DNA of 64,000 nucleotides from WJKG01 sp964627305 (GCA_964627305.1 CAZVHP010000012.1:1-64000), one strand, 5' to 3'; positions 28,928 to 38,171 are shown, numbered from the stretch's first letter. Notes: generated by a model from the letters alone, not told the origin. Program-made: numbers and translations.

Positions 28928-29593
28928 ATGGTATCACCGTTTATGATGAAAAAGCAGATTATCGAAACTGCCCGCTGGCTTTGGGAGAAGAAGTTCATTG
29001 TCGGAACCGATGGCAACCTGTCGGTTCGGCTTGATGACGACCGAATCATGGTCACTCCCGGCGGTCTGGCCAAGGGCCGCCTGTCTCCCGATGACCTGGT
29101 GCTGGTCGACCGCAACGGCAAGCATCTGCAGGGCCGGAACAAGGCCTCGTCGGAGCTGGCGATGCACTTGTGCGTCTACCGAGAGAGGCCGGATATCACC
29201 GCTTGCGTGCATTCGCACGCGCCGTACTCGACAGCCTTTGCTGTTGCCGGAGTTCACCTTGCCGAGGATGTACTCCCCGAGGTCGTCGTTGGTGTGGGTG
29301 GAATCCCGCTGACCGATTATGCCCCCCCGGGCACTGATGCTGTCCCGAAGGTTTTGGAGCCGTTTCTGGCTGACAACAACGCCTTTTTGCTGCGCAGTCA
29401 CGGTCTGCTGACGATTGGACGGACGCTCGAGGAGGCCTACAACCGGCATGAGACGGTCGAGCATTATGCTCGCATTGTCCATCTGGCCCGCCAGCTTGGT
29501 AATGTGGAGAGTATTCCTTCCGAGGATTACGAGCGTCTGGCGAAGATGCGCCTGAAGCTTGATGAGGCCTGGGACAAAACCACAAAGAGGTAG
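28928..29593 (+). CDS. Class II aldolase/adducin family protein
   Basis: This 221-residue protein resembles fuculose-1-phosphate aldolase and related zinc aldolases or dehydratases. The zinc ligands are visible in the VHSHAPYS pair of histidines and in the RSHGLL histidine, with the catalytic Glu in SSELAMH. The N-terminal GTDGNLSVRL segment is the phosphate-binding loop. The substrate cannot be read from sequence. It heads an operon with an aminotransferase-like protein and folate genes. The start is uncertain: 28928, 28943 and 28946 are all possible. Confidence 0.85.
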   Translation: MVSPFMMKKQIIETARWLWEKKFIVGTDGNLSVRLDDDRIMVTPGGLAKGRLSPDDLVLVDRNGKHLQGRNKASSELAMHLCVYRERPDITACVHSHAPYSTAFAVAGVHLAEDVLPEVVVGVGGIPLTDYAPPGTDAVPKVLEPFLADNNAFLLRSHGLLTIGRTLEEAYNRHETVEHYARIVHLARQLGNVESIPSEDYERLAKMRLKLDEAWDKTTKR

Positions 29594-29598
29594 AATCC

Positions 29599-30780
29599 GT
29601 GCTGGTCAAGCGTGTGGTGGTCGAAAAGGCGAATCGCCTCTATCAACTCCCGCCGGAGGTCGACTCTTTGCTGCGGCTTGCGCGCAAACGCGAGCGAAGT
29701 CATGCGCGCAAGGGCGATCTGATTGATCTGGCGACCTTCAAATGGCCGGTCTCGGAGCTTGACCTGGCCGGAGATCGGGCCAACTTCGCGCCGGCCAACC
29801 TGACCGAGCTCATGCGGCTCAAGTCGCTGGCCGCCGACTGGGTTGAGAAGCGAACGGGCGCCAAAGTCGACCCCGACAAGGAGGTCTTCATCGGTGCCGG
29901 CATTTCCCAGATGTCCATACTGCTGAGCCTCGCGTTCATCGACCATGGCGATGTGGGCTTCGTTCCCGAGCTGGGATTGCCGCTGTATCGTCGAGCAATA
30001 GCTGCCTGTGGTGGAGAGGCGGTCAGTTACGGTGTGAATGGCCGGGATAGCTGGTCAATAGGGATGGACCGTCTGAATACCGGGCTGGGACGAGTTGCCC
30101 GGCTGATGTTCATCAACAGCCCCCACAACCCGACGGGCATGACAGTTGCTGACGCTGAGCTTGACGAACTGGTGTGGATGGCCGGTCGGTCGCATGTCGC
30201 CCTGGTCAATGATGCCGCTTATGCTGATTTGTGTGATCCGCGGATCCCCTCGCTGTTGAGTGCGACGGGGGCCAGGAAGGTGGGCGTTGAGTTGTATTCG
30301 TTCGCGTACAACCTGGGGCTGCCCGGTGTGCCGTTGGGTTTCATGGCCGGGCAACGCGACATTATCAGCGGTGTCAAACAGGCCGCGCGCTTGTTGCCGC
30401 CGTATCTGCCATCATCGCTCGTTGATGCCGCCGGGCGGGCGATTGCGGGATATCCTATATCGACTCTGATTGCCGCCCGTGATGCTGTTGAAAAGGCCAG
30501 GACAGCCTTGTTGCCGCTGCTGGAGGGGTTGCACGTTCAGCCTGCCAGCGCCCCGACTATCCCCTTTGTCTGGGCCAGAGTGGACTCGCGAACCGACGCC
30601 AACCGGAGCGTGGACCGTTTTTACCGTCGCTGGCGAATCCAGGCGATCCCGGGAACGGTGTTCGGTGATATTGGCGAGCAGTATGTGCGTTTCTCCCTGA
30701 CGGTCACGCCGGAGACGATTGAGCAGGCCCGTGCGCGGCTCAGTCGACGTCCGGCCCGCAGAAAGAGAAAACCGTCATGA
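29599..30780 (+). CDS. Aminotransferase-fold protein lacking the PLP lysine
   Basis: The 393-residue protein has the class I/II aminotransferase fold: GAGISQMS, SPHNPTGMT and NDAAYADL (with the PLP-binding Asp) are in place. Where active members have Ser-Lys followed by YN and a Gly-x-Arg, this protein reads YSFAYNLGLPGVPLGF. Phe235 stands for the lysine and Pro for the arginine. It should not form the internal aldimine, so it may be a pseudoenzyme, a regulator or a binding protein. GTG 29599 has an AGAGGT site and lies five bases after the aldolase stop. Its stop overlaps the folB start (ATGA). Confidence 0.82.
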   Translation: MLVKRVVVEKANRLYQLPPEVDSLLRLARKRERSHARKGDLIDLATFKWPVSELDLAGDRANFAPANLTELMRLKSLAADWVEKRTGAKVDPDKEVFIGAGISQMSILLSLAFIDHGDVGFVPELGLPLYRRAIAACGGEAVSYGVNGRDSWSIGMDRLNTGLGRVARLMFINSPHNPTGMTVADAELDELVWMAGRSHVALVNDAAYADLCDPRIPSLLSATGARKVGVELYSFAYNLGLPGVPLGFMAGQRDIISGVKQAARLLPPYLPSSLVDAAGRAIAGYPISTLIAARDAVEKARTALLPLLEGLHVQPASAPTIPFVWARVDSRTDANRSVDRFYRRWRIQAIPGTVFGDIGEQYVRFSLTVTPETIEQARARLSRRPARRKRKPS

Positions 30781-31163
30781 GTGTGGCGTCTTCGGTTGAC
30801 CGGGTCCGCCTTGTCGGCATGAGTTTTTACGGTTATCACGGCGTCAGCGCCGCCGAGAAGGAGACGGGGCGTATGTTTGAGATTGACTGCGAGATGGCGG
30901 TCGATCTGGTCGGTGCTGGACGTTCTGACCGACTGGCCGATACAGTAGACTATGAGAAGGTTTTCAGGCTGATCAAGGAGACGGTCGAAGGGAAAGCCTT
31001 CAGTTTGCTGGAGGGACTGGCCCAGAGACTTGCGGGGCGCCTGATAAAATCTTTCGAGGTCGATACGGTGACGCTCCGTGTTCGCAAGATGAACCCACCG
31101 ATCGCGGGCCACATCCGGTATGTGGAGGTTGAGTTGACGCGCCGCAGGGACCAGATCGGCTGA
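30777..31163 (+). CDS. folB: Dihydroneopterin aldolase
   Basis: The enzyme splits 7,8-dihydroneopterin to 6-hydroxymethyl-dihydropterin and glycolaldehyde in folate synthesis. The 128-residue protein shows the family features: GMSFYGYHGV near the N-terminus, DTVDYEKVF in the centre, LLEGLAQRLA, and the C-terminal strand with VRKMNPPIAGH. The ATG overlaps the stop codon of the preceding gene, implying coupling. folK follows 37 bases downstream. Confidence 0.94.
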   Translation: MSVASSVDRVRLVGMSFYGYHGVSAAEKETGRMFEIDCEMAVDLVGAGRSDRLADTVDYEKVFRLIKETVEGKAFSLLEGLAQRLAGRLIKSFEVDTVTLRVRKMNPPIAGHIRYVEVELTRRRDQIG

Positions 31164-31200
31164 TGCCGGCACCGAGGACTTTCAACAGGACAGGTTCACG

Positions 31201-31710
31201 ATGGCAGAAACAGTCTACATTCTACTTGGCTCCAATCTTGGCGACCGCGAACGGAACATGACACGCGCTATGGAAGAGCTTACAGGTGTCCCCGGGCTGG
31301 AGATAGTAGCGGCTTCCTCGATCTATCTGACCGAGGCGGAGGGCATGGATGAGGAGGCTCCATCCTTTCTCAACCAGGTGGTCAAGGGAGACTACGATTA
31401 CCTGCCGAATGAACTCCTTGTTACCCTTGAGCGTATCGAGAAGCGTCTCGGGCGGAGCGATAAGGGCCAGAAGCAGCCGAGAACTATAGACCTTGACATT
31501 CTCCTGTTCGGCGAGCAGATTATAGAAACTGAGCAGCTCTCGATACCGCATCGGGAGTTGTTGAACCGGGCCTTTGCGATGGTGCCGCTGCTGCAGATCG
31601 ATCCTGAGATTGTGCACCCGGTTACTCGCCGGCCTGTCGCCGAATTTCTTGAGGAGAACAGGGCGCACGGCGTCTTATTGTTCAAGGACTATGTCGCCAG
31701 ACACATTTGA
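31201..31710 (+). CDS. folK: 2-amino-4-hydroxy-6-hydroxymethyldihydropteridine pyrophosphokinase
   Basis: The enzyme transfers pyrophosphate from ATP to 6-hydroxymethyl-dihydropterin, the step after FolB. The 169-residue protein has the GSNLGDRERN start, FLNQV, and the catalytic RTIDLDILLFG motif with its two magnesium-binding aspartates, followed by IPHREL. An AGGACAGG ribosome site precedes the ATG. Its last 20 bases overlap the deoxynucleoside kinase gene. Confidence 0.96.
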   Translation: MAETVYILLGSNLGDRERNMTRAMEELTGVPGLEIVAASSIYLTEAEGMDEEAPSFLNQVVKGDYDYLPNELLVTLERIEKRLGRSDKGQKQPRTIDLDILLFGEQIIETEQLSIPHRELLNRAFAMVPLLQIDPEIVHPVTRRPVAEFLEENRAHGVLLFKDYVARHI

Positions 31711-32353
31711 TCCGAACTACATTGCTGTTGAGGGCGTGATCGGAGTCGGCAAGACCTCGTTTGCCCAGATGCTGGCCAAACGGCTTGAGGCCGACCTTGT
31801 GACCGAAGAGGTCTTTGAGAACCCCTTTCTCCGCGATTTTTACAAGAATCGCCGTCGCTATGCTTTCTCCTGCCAGCTGTACTTCCTGCTCTCGCGTTTT
31901 CGTCAGCAGCAGGAGTTGATGGTTCGCGATCTGTTCGCTCAGCGAATTGTGAGTGACTATCTTTTTGCCAAGGATCATATTTTCGCTCAGGTGAACCTTT
32001 CCGAGCGGGAGTTGGCTCTTTACGAGAGGATCGCCCCGGTGCTTTCCCGGGATGTTCCTCGACCGGACCTGGTCATTTATCTGCAGGCATCGACACCCGT
32101 GCTCATGCAGCGCATCCGTCGGCGCAACCTGACTTTCGAGAAGCCGATCGATGACGACTATATAGCCATGCTGAACCAGGCCTATGACTACTACTTTTTC
32201 AATTATACTGAAACCCCGTTGCTGGTGGTCAAGACCGATGACATTGATTTCGTCCATAACCCGGAGCACTTCGATGATCTGATCGGCCAGCTCAGACAAC
32301 GTGTAACCGGCAAGAAGTACTATTCACCTGCCGGCGATTTGACCACGAATTGA
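31691..32353 (+). CDS. Deoxynucleoside kinase
   Basis: The protein phosphorylates deoxynucleosides (dAdo/dGuo type) for salvage. The 220-residue sequence has the P-loop GVIGVGKTS, a DRY-like segment replaced by VSDYLFAKD, the PDLVIYLQAS strand and an RIRRRN lid. ATG 31691 is chosen because the P-loop lies a few residues after it; the open frame upstream overlaps folK. Overlaps at both ends (20 bases with folK, and the panB region touching the stop) show tight operon packing. Confidence 0.9.
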   Translation: MSPDTFDPNYIAVEGVIGVGKTSFAQMLAKRLEADLVTEEVFENPFLRDFYKNRRRYAFSCQLYFLLSRFRQQQELMVRDLFAQRIVSDYLFAKDHIFAQVNLSERELALYERIAPVLSRDVPRPDLVIYLQASTPVLMQRIRRRNLTFEKPIDDDYIAMLNQAYDYYFFNYTETPLLVVKTDDIDFVHNPEHFDDLIGQLRQRVTGKKYYSPAGDLTTN

Positions 32354-32358
32354 TTGGT

Positions 32359-33189
32359 ATGTCGCACATTCACAAGTCCAAACGCGTTACCGTCTCTTCG
32401 TTGCTTAAGAAGAAGCAGGAACAGACCAAGATCACTATTCTCACGGCGTATGACTATTTCACGGCAGCGATCCTTGACGGGGCCGAGTTGGACTGCCTTC
32501 TGGTTGGTGACAGCGCCGCCAATGTGATTCACGGCCATGCTTCCACGCTTGCTGCCACCATGGATATGATGCTTTTGCACACGTCGGCAGTCAGCCGCGG
32601 CGCCAGCCGTGCGATGGTGATAGCCGATATGCCGTTTCTGTCGTTTCAGCCCTCTGCCGAAACCGCGATTGTCAATGCCGGGCGATTTCTCCGTGATGGG
32701 GGGGCGCAGGCGGTGAAGATCGAGGGGGGGCTGGAGATGATCCCGACAATCAAGCGCGTAATCGAATCCGGGATCCCTGTTATGGGGCATATCGGGTTGA
32801 CACCGCAGTCGATCAATCGTTTCGGTGGACCACGGGTTCAGGGTCGGGATGCCGTCTCGACTGAGTATCTGAAGGAATCGGCATTGGCCCTGGAGGACGT
32901 GGGGTGTTTCGCGTGTGTGCTGGAGCTGGTTCGGACAGAGGTGGCCAAGGGCATCACGGCATCGCTCAAACAGATGGCGACTATCGGCATCGGTGCCGGT
33001 CCATACTGCGACGGGCAGGTGTTGGTGGTGAACGACATTCTGGGGCTGCGAGAGGAAGGCTTCAAGCCCAGGTTCCTGCGCGAATATGCCAATCTTGTTC
33101 CGGTAATCAGCGATGCGGCCAGGCGCTTTGCTGAGGACGTGCGATCCGGCAGTTTCCCTAACGAGGGCGACGAGTCCTACGACAGCTAA
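32359..33189 (+). CDS. panB: 3-methyl-2-oxobutanoate hydroxymethyltransferase
   Basis: PanB adds a hydroxymethyl group from 5,10-methylene-tetrahydrofolate to ketoisovalerate, the first committed step to pantothenate. Conserved segments include LTAYDYFTA, LLVGDSAANV, the ADMPFLSF loop, AVKIEGG, and the GHIGLTPQS motif. The 276-residue length is normal. ATG 32359 is preferred to a TTG three codons upstream. Its dependence on a folate cofactor fits its place after folB and folK. Confidence 0.94.
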   Translation: MSHIHKSKRVTVSSLLKKKQEQTKITILTAYDYFTAAILDGAELDCLLVGDSAANVIHGHASTLAATMDMMLLHTSAVSRGASRAMVIADMPFLSFQPSAETAIVNAGRFLRDGGAQAVKIEGGLEMIPTIKRVIESGIPVMGHIGLTPQSINRFGGPRVQGRDAVSTEYLKESALALEDVGCFACVLELVRTEVAKGITASLKQMATIGIGAGPYCDGQVLVVNDILGLREEGFKPRFLREYANLVPVISDAARRFAEDVRSGSFPNEGDESYDS

Positions 33190-33423
33190 GCGTACGGGTC
33201 AATTCGCCCTGTCGTCACATAGCCGGGAACTGTATCGAGGAAGTCGTTGTTGGAACAGCCAATTGAATATTGCCTGGAGATATCATCGGCCCGCGTCTGG
33301 TTTCGCGCAGGGATTTGGCACACTACGGTCAGTTGACTCACCCCCAACCACCAAACCAGCCGGGTGTTTCAAGACAGGTTTCAGAACAACGCTCATAACC
33401 CCTTGAGATTAGTGGAGGAGTCC

Positions 33424-34254
33424 ATGCCAGAGATTAATATGACCCAGATCGCACAACTGGCCTACGACTGGGTGAGAAACTACGCCGGGAGTATAGTCGG
33501 CGCGATTCTGCTGTTCATACTCGGTCGTATTGCCATCAGCATCGTCGTCAACATTGTCAGAAAGCTGATGAACCGTTCCAAGGTCGATGGAACCCTGTCC
33601 AGTTTTGTGGTCGCCCTTACCAAGATCGGTTTATTGGCCTTCCTGGTGATTGCCATACTCGAAATGCTTGGTATTCAGACGGCGTCGTTCGTGGTCATCC
33701 TTGGTGCCGCCGGTCTGGCTATCGGTTTCGCGCTGCAAGGCTCGCTGTCGAACTTTGCTGCCGGCGTCATGCTGATCATCTTCCGTCCCTTCAAGGCCGG
33801 AGACTATGTCGAGGCCGGGGGCAAGGCGGGGACTGTCGAGTCGGTTGACGTCTTCGTCACCAAGATGAAGTCTCCAGACAATCGCGCCCTCATAGTCCCC
33901 AACAGCCAGATTACGAGCGGCCCAATCACGAACTTCTCGGCCAAGGAGATGCGCCGTATTGACCTGGTGTTCGGGATTGGCTATGGAGATGACATCAGGA
34001 TGGCCAAGCAGATACTGGAAGAGATCGTTGGTTCGGACGCGCGTGTTCTGAAAGATCCGGCGCCGACGGTTGCCGTCTCGGAGCTGGCCGACAGCTCGGT
34101 CAACTTCGTCGTTCGCCCCTGGGTGAAGACTGCCGATTACTGGGCGGTGTATTTCGACTTGACGGAGAAGGTCAAATTGACTTTTGATGAAAGAGGCATT
34201 TCGATACCCTTCCCGCAGCGCGATGTGCACCTTCATCAGGTTGCGGCCAACTAA
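33424..34254 (+). CDS. Small-conductance mechanosensitive channel (MscS family)
   Basis: The channel releases solutes when membrane tension rises on osmotic downshift. The 276-residue protein has three transmembrane segments in the first 125 residues. The third is the pore helix with the Gly/Ala-rich pattern GAAGLAIGFALQGSLSNFAAG. The beta domain follows (FRPFKAGDYVEAGGKAGTV, PNSQI). The ATG follows a clear GGAGG site and fits MscS length. Confidence 0.94.
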   Translation: MPEINMTQIAQLAYDWVRNYAGSIVGAILLFILGRIAISIVVNIVRKLMNRSKVDGTLSSFVVALTKIGLLAFLVIAILEMLGIQTASFVVILGAAGLAIGFALQGSLSNFAAGVMLIIFRPFKAGDYVEAGGKAGTVESVDVFVTKMKSPDNRALIVPNSQITSGPITNFSAKEMRRIDLVFGIGYGDDIRMAKQILEEIVGSDARVLKDPAPTVAVSELADSSVNFVVRPWVKTADYWAVYFDLTEKVKLTFDERGISIPFPQRDVHLHQVAAN

Positions 34255-34265
34255 GGAGGTTTTTG

Positions 34266-35174
34266 GTGGTACGTATACGGTCACTTCTGATTCTTATGGC
34301 GGCGATTTGCGTTGTCGGCGCGACGTCAATGGCGCAGGATGATACCGCTGCGGGCAGGACGGGCTGGCAGACCAATGTGATCCTTGATCTTACGGCTACT
34401 CAGGTGTCCTATTCGGACTCCTGGACTGGCGGCGAGGTCGGATCGTTCAGTTGGGTCTCCAACCTCAATGCCTCGGCGGAGAGGAAACTGGCTCCCTGGG
34501 CCAACCTGCGGTCGGTCCTGCGTCTGTCTTATGGGCAGACGCTCACCCAGGATGACTCCACCGGGGACTGGCGGAGACCCCAGAAATCGACCGACCTGAT
34601 TGACTGGGAAACCGTCGCCCGCTATAACGTCGATTGGGCAGCGGATTTCTACACGGCGGTTCGCCTTGAGTCGCAGTTTATGGATGCTTCGGTTACGGCC
34701 AAGAAGAGGTACTTTTCGCCGCTTAGACTGACAGAGTCGGCAGGTATGCTGAAGAAGTTCTACGAGAAGGACAAGGACTTCCTGATGACGCGCCTTGGTG
34801 GGGCTCTTCGGCAGACGTTCACGACGGTGATTACCGATATGGACCAGTTGACTACGGAGCGAGAGACAGCTACCGACTTCGGTTTTGAGTGGGTGACGGA
34901 TGCGCAATTGACGCTGAGCGAGAAGCTGCTTTATATGGGCAAACTAAGCCTCTACAAGGCGGTGGCCTTCTCTGAATCAGATGAGTTGGAGGGTACTGCG
35001 GAAGAAGATGACTGGAAGGCAATTGATGTCAACTGGGAGAACACGGTCAAGGCGGAGCTTTCCCGGATAATCACAGTGAATTTCTATACGCAGTTTCTCT
35101 ACGACAAGCAGATCAGCAAGAAAGGTCGCTTGAAAGAGACGCTTGGCATTGGATTTGTTTTCAGGTTGATGTAG
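34266..35174 (+). CDS. DUF3078-like outer-membrane beta protein
   Basis: A signal peptide of about 24 residues is followed by a beta-rich protein with repeated aromatic strands (GWQTNVILDLTATQVSYSDSW and similar). It ends in Phe-Arg-Leu-Met, close to an outer-membrane beta-strand end. The pattern resembles DUF3078 proteins of FCB bacteria. GTG 34266 is chosen because an AAGGAGG site lies just upstream. Function is unknown; it may be co-transcribed with the MscS gene 11 bases upstream. It converges on the kinase gene with 24 bases between. Confidence 0.72.
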   Translation: MVRIRSLLILMAAICVVGATSMAQDDTAAGRTGWQTNVILDLTATQVSYSDSWTGGEVGSFSWVSNLNASAERKLAPWANLRSVLRLSYGQTLTQDDSTGDWRRPQKSTDLIDWETVARYNVDWAADFYTAVRLESQFMDASVTAKKRYFSPLRLTESAGMLKKFYEKDKDFLMTRLGGALRQTFTTVITDMDQLTTERETATDFGFEWVTDAQLTLSEKLLYMGKLSLYKAVAFSESDELEGTAEEDDWKAIDVNWENTVKAELSRIITVNFYTQFLYDKQISKKGRLKETLGIGFVFRLM

Positions 35175-35198
35175 TCAGGATATCGGGCGGGGTTGGCC

Positions 35199-36944
35199 TC
35201 AGCGGCTGAAGAACCCGGCCAGATACAGACCAGTCAGGACCCCGGCAACGATGGCGGCGGCCAGCACGGCCCACATCCACGCCGGGGTTTGTTTTTGTGT
35301 TTCGGTCGCCGGAGGTTTGGCCTTTGCCTTGCGGCGTTGTGCCTCGCGTCGTCGGTTCTCGAAGTCCTCGTAATCCAGCAGGAACTCTTCGGCCGTCTTG
35401 TAGCGGTTGGCCACGCGGATTGAGAGCAGTTTGCTTAGCATGTGGATGATATCGTTGGGCACTTCCCCGCGGATCTCGTCGAGCATCAGGTTACTGCCGC
35501 TGTCATAGGCGGGATTTCGTCCCAGCATCATCTGGTGCAGGATTACGCCCATCGCGTACAGGTCACCCTGCCTTGATTGCTTGCGCTCGGGGGAGCTGTA
35601 CCAGTTCTTCTTTTTGGGTTCATCGTAGTGCGGGGGCAGGCCGAAGTCGGTCAGCTTGACGATTTCGTTCGCGTCAAGGAGCACGTTGGCCGGACGCAGA
35701 TTCCCGTGAATGACATTATTGCGATGGGCGAAGTCCAGCCCTGAGGCCACCTGTCGGATCATCTGGAACGCCTTTCGCCACTCCCACTTGCGTACCATCC
35801 TGTCGGCCAGAGAGCCACCCTGGGCATAGTCGACGATGACCACCGTGTTGCGTTTGTCACCGCCGGCGCCGTGAATCTTGACAATGTTGTCATGCTGTAA
35901 TGAACTGAGCAGGATGGCCTCCTTGCGGCCGGCCTCGCCTTTGCGGTGCTTCTTGATGACGTAGAGCTTCTTGTTGACGCGGTTCTCCACCAGAATCGTT
36001 GAGCCGAATTCCGTTTCCTTGATCGTGTCGAGGTGGCGGCACTTGCCCATGAAGCTGTCGGCGCTTTCGAGCTCCAGTTCGTCGGTTGCGGAGCGGTTGC
36101 GAGAGCTTCCGATCAGTTCCAACAGGGCGTTTTTCAGTTCGACCGCCGACTGGTAGCGGTCTTTCGGCTCCTGGGCCAGGCAGCGCAGCACGATCTCGTC
36201 GAATCTCACACTGACATTAGGATCGATTTCGGATGGCGGCTTGAAATGTCCGAGCGGCTTCTTGCCCACCAGCATCTCGTACAAGACAACGCCAAGGGCA
36301 TAGATGTCGGTGGTGCGATCGACGTTGGTTGAGCTGAGTTTCTGTTCGGGGGACATGTAGGAGAGCGTGCCCATAACGACCTCCGAGGCGGTCATTTCGC
36401 CTTCGGGTGTCCCCACGATCTGGGCGATGCCGAAATCCGCCACAAGGGCGTTGCCCTGGCGGTCGATCAGGATGTTGGTGGGCTTGATGTCGCGATGGAT
36501 GACACCGTTCTTGTGAGCATAATCCAGTGCTTTGCACACCTGAACCAACATGTCCAGCTTAGTGTTCAGGGGGATCTTGTCGGAGTCCATGACTTCCCGC
36601 AAGGAGGTGCCGTTGACGTATTCCATTACGAAGTAGTACCGTCCGGCCGTTTGCCCCTTGTCAATGATGTGCACGATATTGGGGTGATTGAGTTTGGCGA
36701 TGACCATGGATTCGCGGTCAAACCGGCGCACGATATCGGGATCGTCGGTCAGTTTCCGCGAGAGGATCTTGACGGCGACATCCCGTCCGAGCGACTCCTG
36801 GCGGGCGCGGTATATCTCGGCTATTCCGCCCTGGCCGATTTTGCCGGTAACCACATAGTCACCAATCCTGACCACTTTCTTTTTCGGTTTGGCCTCGGCG
36901 GGGGCATTCGGTGCCGGTGTCTGCTGTTTGACTGCGTCGGTCAT
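35199..36944 (-). CDS. Membrane-anchored Ser/Thr kinase fused to a pseudokinase
   Basis: Two eukaryotic-like kinase domains precede one C-terminal transmembrane helix (about residues 553-577). Domain 1 (about 28-285) is complete: GKIGQGGIAEIY, Lys59, HRDIKPTN with Asp152, Asp170-Phe-Gly and SPE. Domain 2 (about 305-545) lacks a glycine-rich loop, and its catalytic loop reads HGNLRPAN, with Asn415 where the catalytic Asp should be; Asp433-Phe-Gly and SPE remain. It is probably a pseudokinase that regulates domain 1 or binds substrates. Both kinases face the cytoplasm and only a few residues follow the helix. Substrates are unknown. Confidence 0.9.
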   Translation of the reverse strand: MTDAVKQQTPAPNAPAEAKPKKKVVRIGDYVVTGKIGQGGIAEIYRARQESLGRDVAVKILSRKLTDDPDIVRRFDRESMVIAKLNHPNIVHIIDKGQTAGRYYFVMEYVNGTSLREVMDSDKIPLNTKLDMLVQVCKALDYAHKNGVIHRDIKPTNILIDRQGNALVADFGIAQIVGTPEGEMTASEVVMGTLSYMSPEQKLSSTNVDRTTDIYALGVVLYEMLVGKKPLGHFKPPSEIDPNVSVRFDEIVLRCLAQEPKDRYQSAVELKNALLELIGSSRNRSATDELELESADSFMGKCRHLDTIKETEFGSTILVENRVNKKLYVIKKHRKGEAGRKEAILLSSLQHDNIVKIHGAGGDKRNTVVIVDYAQGGSLADRMVRKWEWRKAFQMIRQVASGLDFAHRNNVIHGNLRPANVLLDANEIVKLTDFGLPPHYDEPKKKNWYSSPERKQSRQGDLYAMGVILHQMMLGRNPAYDSGSNLMLDEIRGEVPNDIIHMLSKLLSIRVANRYKTAEEFLLDYEDFENRRREAQRRKAKAKPPATETQKQTPAWMWAVLAAAIVAGVLTGLYLAGFFSR

Positions 36945-36964
36945 TCATCCCTTTCAGCAAAAAG

Positions 36965-36997
36965 ACAGGGACAGCCGCCATTTACGGCTATCCCTGT
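36965..36997 (-). terminator. Intrinsic terminator of the sorting-domain gene
   Basis: On the minus strand a 12-pair stem (seven plus five pairs around one mismatch) closes a seven-base loop and is followed by a five-T tract (36963-36959). It lies 44 bases past the stop codon of the sorting-domain protein and separates it from the kinase gene. Confidence 0.85.
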
Positions 36998-37040
36998 TAT
37001 CATCGGCACTATAACCGGATCGGTTTATTCGCAATCAGTT

Positions 37041-37922
37041 CTATTTTAGCAGCAGCATCTTGCGCGTCTCGATCCCATCGGCATGGCTCAAACGGTAGAA
37101 ATAGACCCCGGAGGGGAACGCCGAGGCATCGAACTCCACTCGGTGGAGTCCTCGATTCACGGTAGCGTCGACCAGGGTTTCGACGGGCTGTCCAAGGATA
37201 TTGAAGACCGACAGATTGACGTGTGTTCGGCGCTCAACGGAGAATTCGATTGTGGTGGTGGGGTTAAACGGGTTCGGGTAATTCTGCTCCAGCACATAAC
37301 CGTTTGGCACGATCAGGTCGTGGGGCCCGTTGGTGACATCGGTCGGCGAGTCAATGGTCACTGTCCCGGCCTTGAACTCGGGCAGCAGCATGAAGCCGTC
37401 GGCGTCGCTGAAGTTGACCCAGAGCCAGTTGCCGCTGCCGGGGAAGCCTTGCTCGTGGAAGACCGAGTCAATGGTAACAACTGCTCCCGGAGCGAGCGAA
37501 TCGATAGCGAAGTAAATGGTTGCCACAAGTCCGGCTTCATCGTCGATGGTCTCCATTTGTTGACCGATTTCAAACCATGGTGCCATCACGAATATGTTCA
37601 GTGAATCGCCGGTATTTGCCACATTGTACTCGGCCGTGAAATCAGCGGGGATTATCGAGCCTTCGAAGGAGACATCGACAACTTCAAGCCACCGGTTATC
37701 GAAGTGAAGGGGGAAGTGCATGCCGGCGATGCCGCTGTCGTTGCTGAGCAGCCGTAGCTCCATGGCGACGGTCTCACCCGGCTGGCCGGAGACATCGTCC
37801 AGGACCACGCGACCGGCGTAGGCATGGCCGGCGGCAGCACAAGCGAGCAGGATGATTGCCGTGATGGTCAGCAGTTTGGCTGCTTGTGTGAATTCTCGCG
37901 AAAGGTTAGTCAGTTTTTTCAT
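37041..37922 (-). CDS. Secreted cohesin-like protein with type A C-terminal sorting domain
   Basis: The 293-residue protein starts with a signal peptide (about residues 1-37). A cohesin-like beta sandwich follows (VSGQPGETVAMELRL onward). The last 85 residues are a type A sorting domain: YVLEQNYPNPFNPTTTIEF, then SGVYFYRL and a basic KMLLLK end. Such domains direct export through the type IX system and attachment to the surface. ATG 37922 is chosen because GGAGG precedes it and the signal peptide begins there. No secretion machinery is in the window. An intrinsic terminator follows. Confidence 0.87.
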   Translation of the reverse strand: MKKLTNLSREFTQAAKLLTITAIILLACAAAGHAYAGRVVLDDVSGQPGETVAMELRLLSNDSGIAGMHFPLHFDNRWLEVVDVSFEGSIIPADFTAEYNVANTGDSLNIFVMAPWFEIGQQMETIDDEAGLVATIYFAIDSLAPGAVVTIDSVFHEQGFPGSGNWLWVNFSDADGFMLLPEFKAGTVTIDSPTDVTNGPHDLIVPNGYVLEQNYPNPFNPTTTIEFSVERRTHVNLSVFNILGQPVETLVDATVNRGLHRVEFDASAFPSGVYFYRLSHADGIETRKMLLLK

Positions 37923-38171
37923 TTTTTGAGTATCCTCCACTTCCGGTACTGCAAACTGCGTTCCTGTTGCGTCGAGCATTCTGTGGTTGACGGGCAGTCT
38001 TGCCCTGATGTCGCGAACGATTGGATAATTAGTTGTAGTAAAAGGACTTAACAAATAACCGCAGGGTTATCAAGGCCTCTGTCAGAACCGGTTTGTCCTT
38101 CGTGTCAGATAGCTGCGCCTGGCGTTGCGCGCCATACTGAATCTGTTTGCAGCCTTTGGGGCAGGCAGGTG

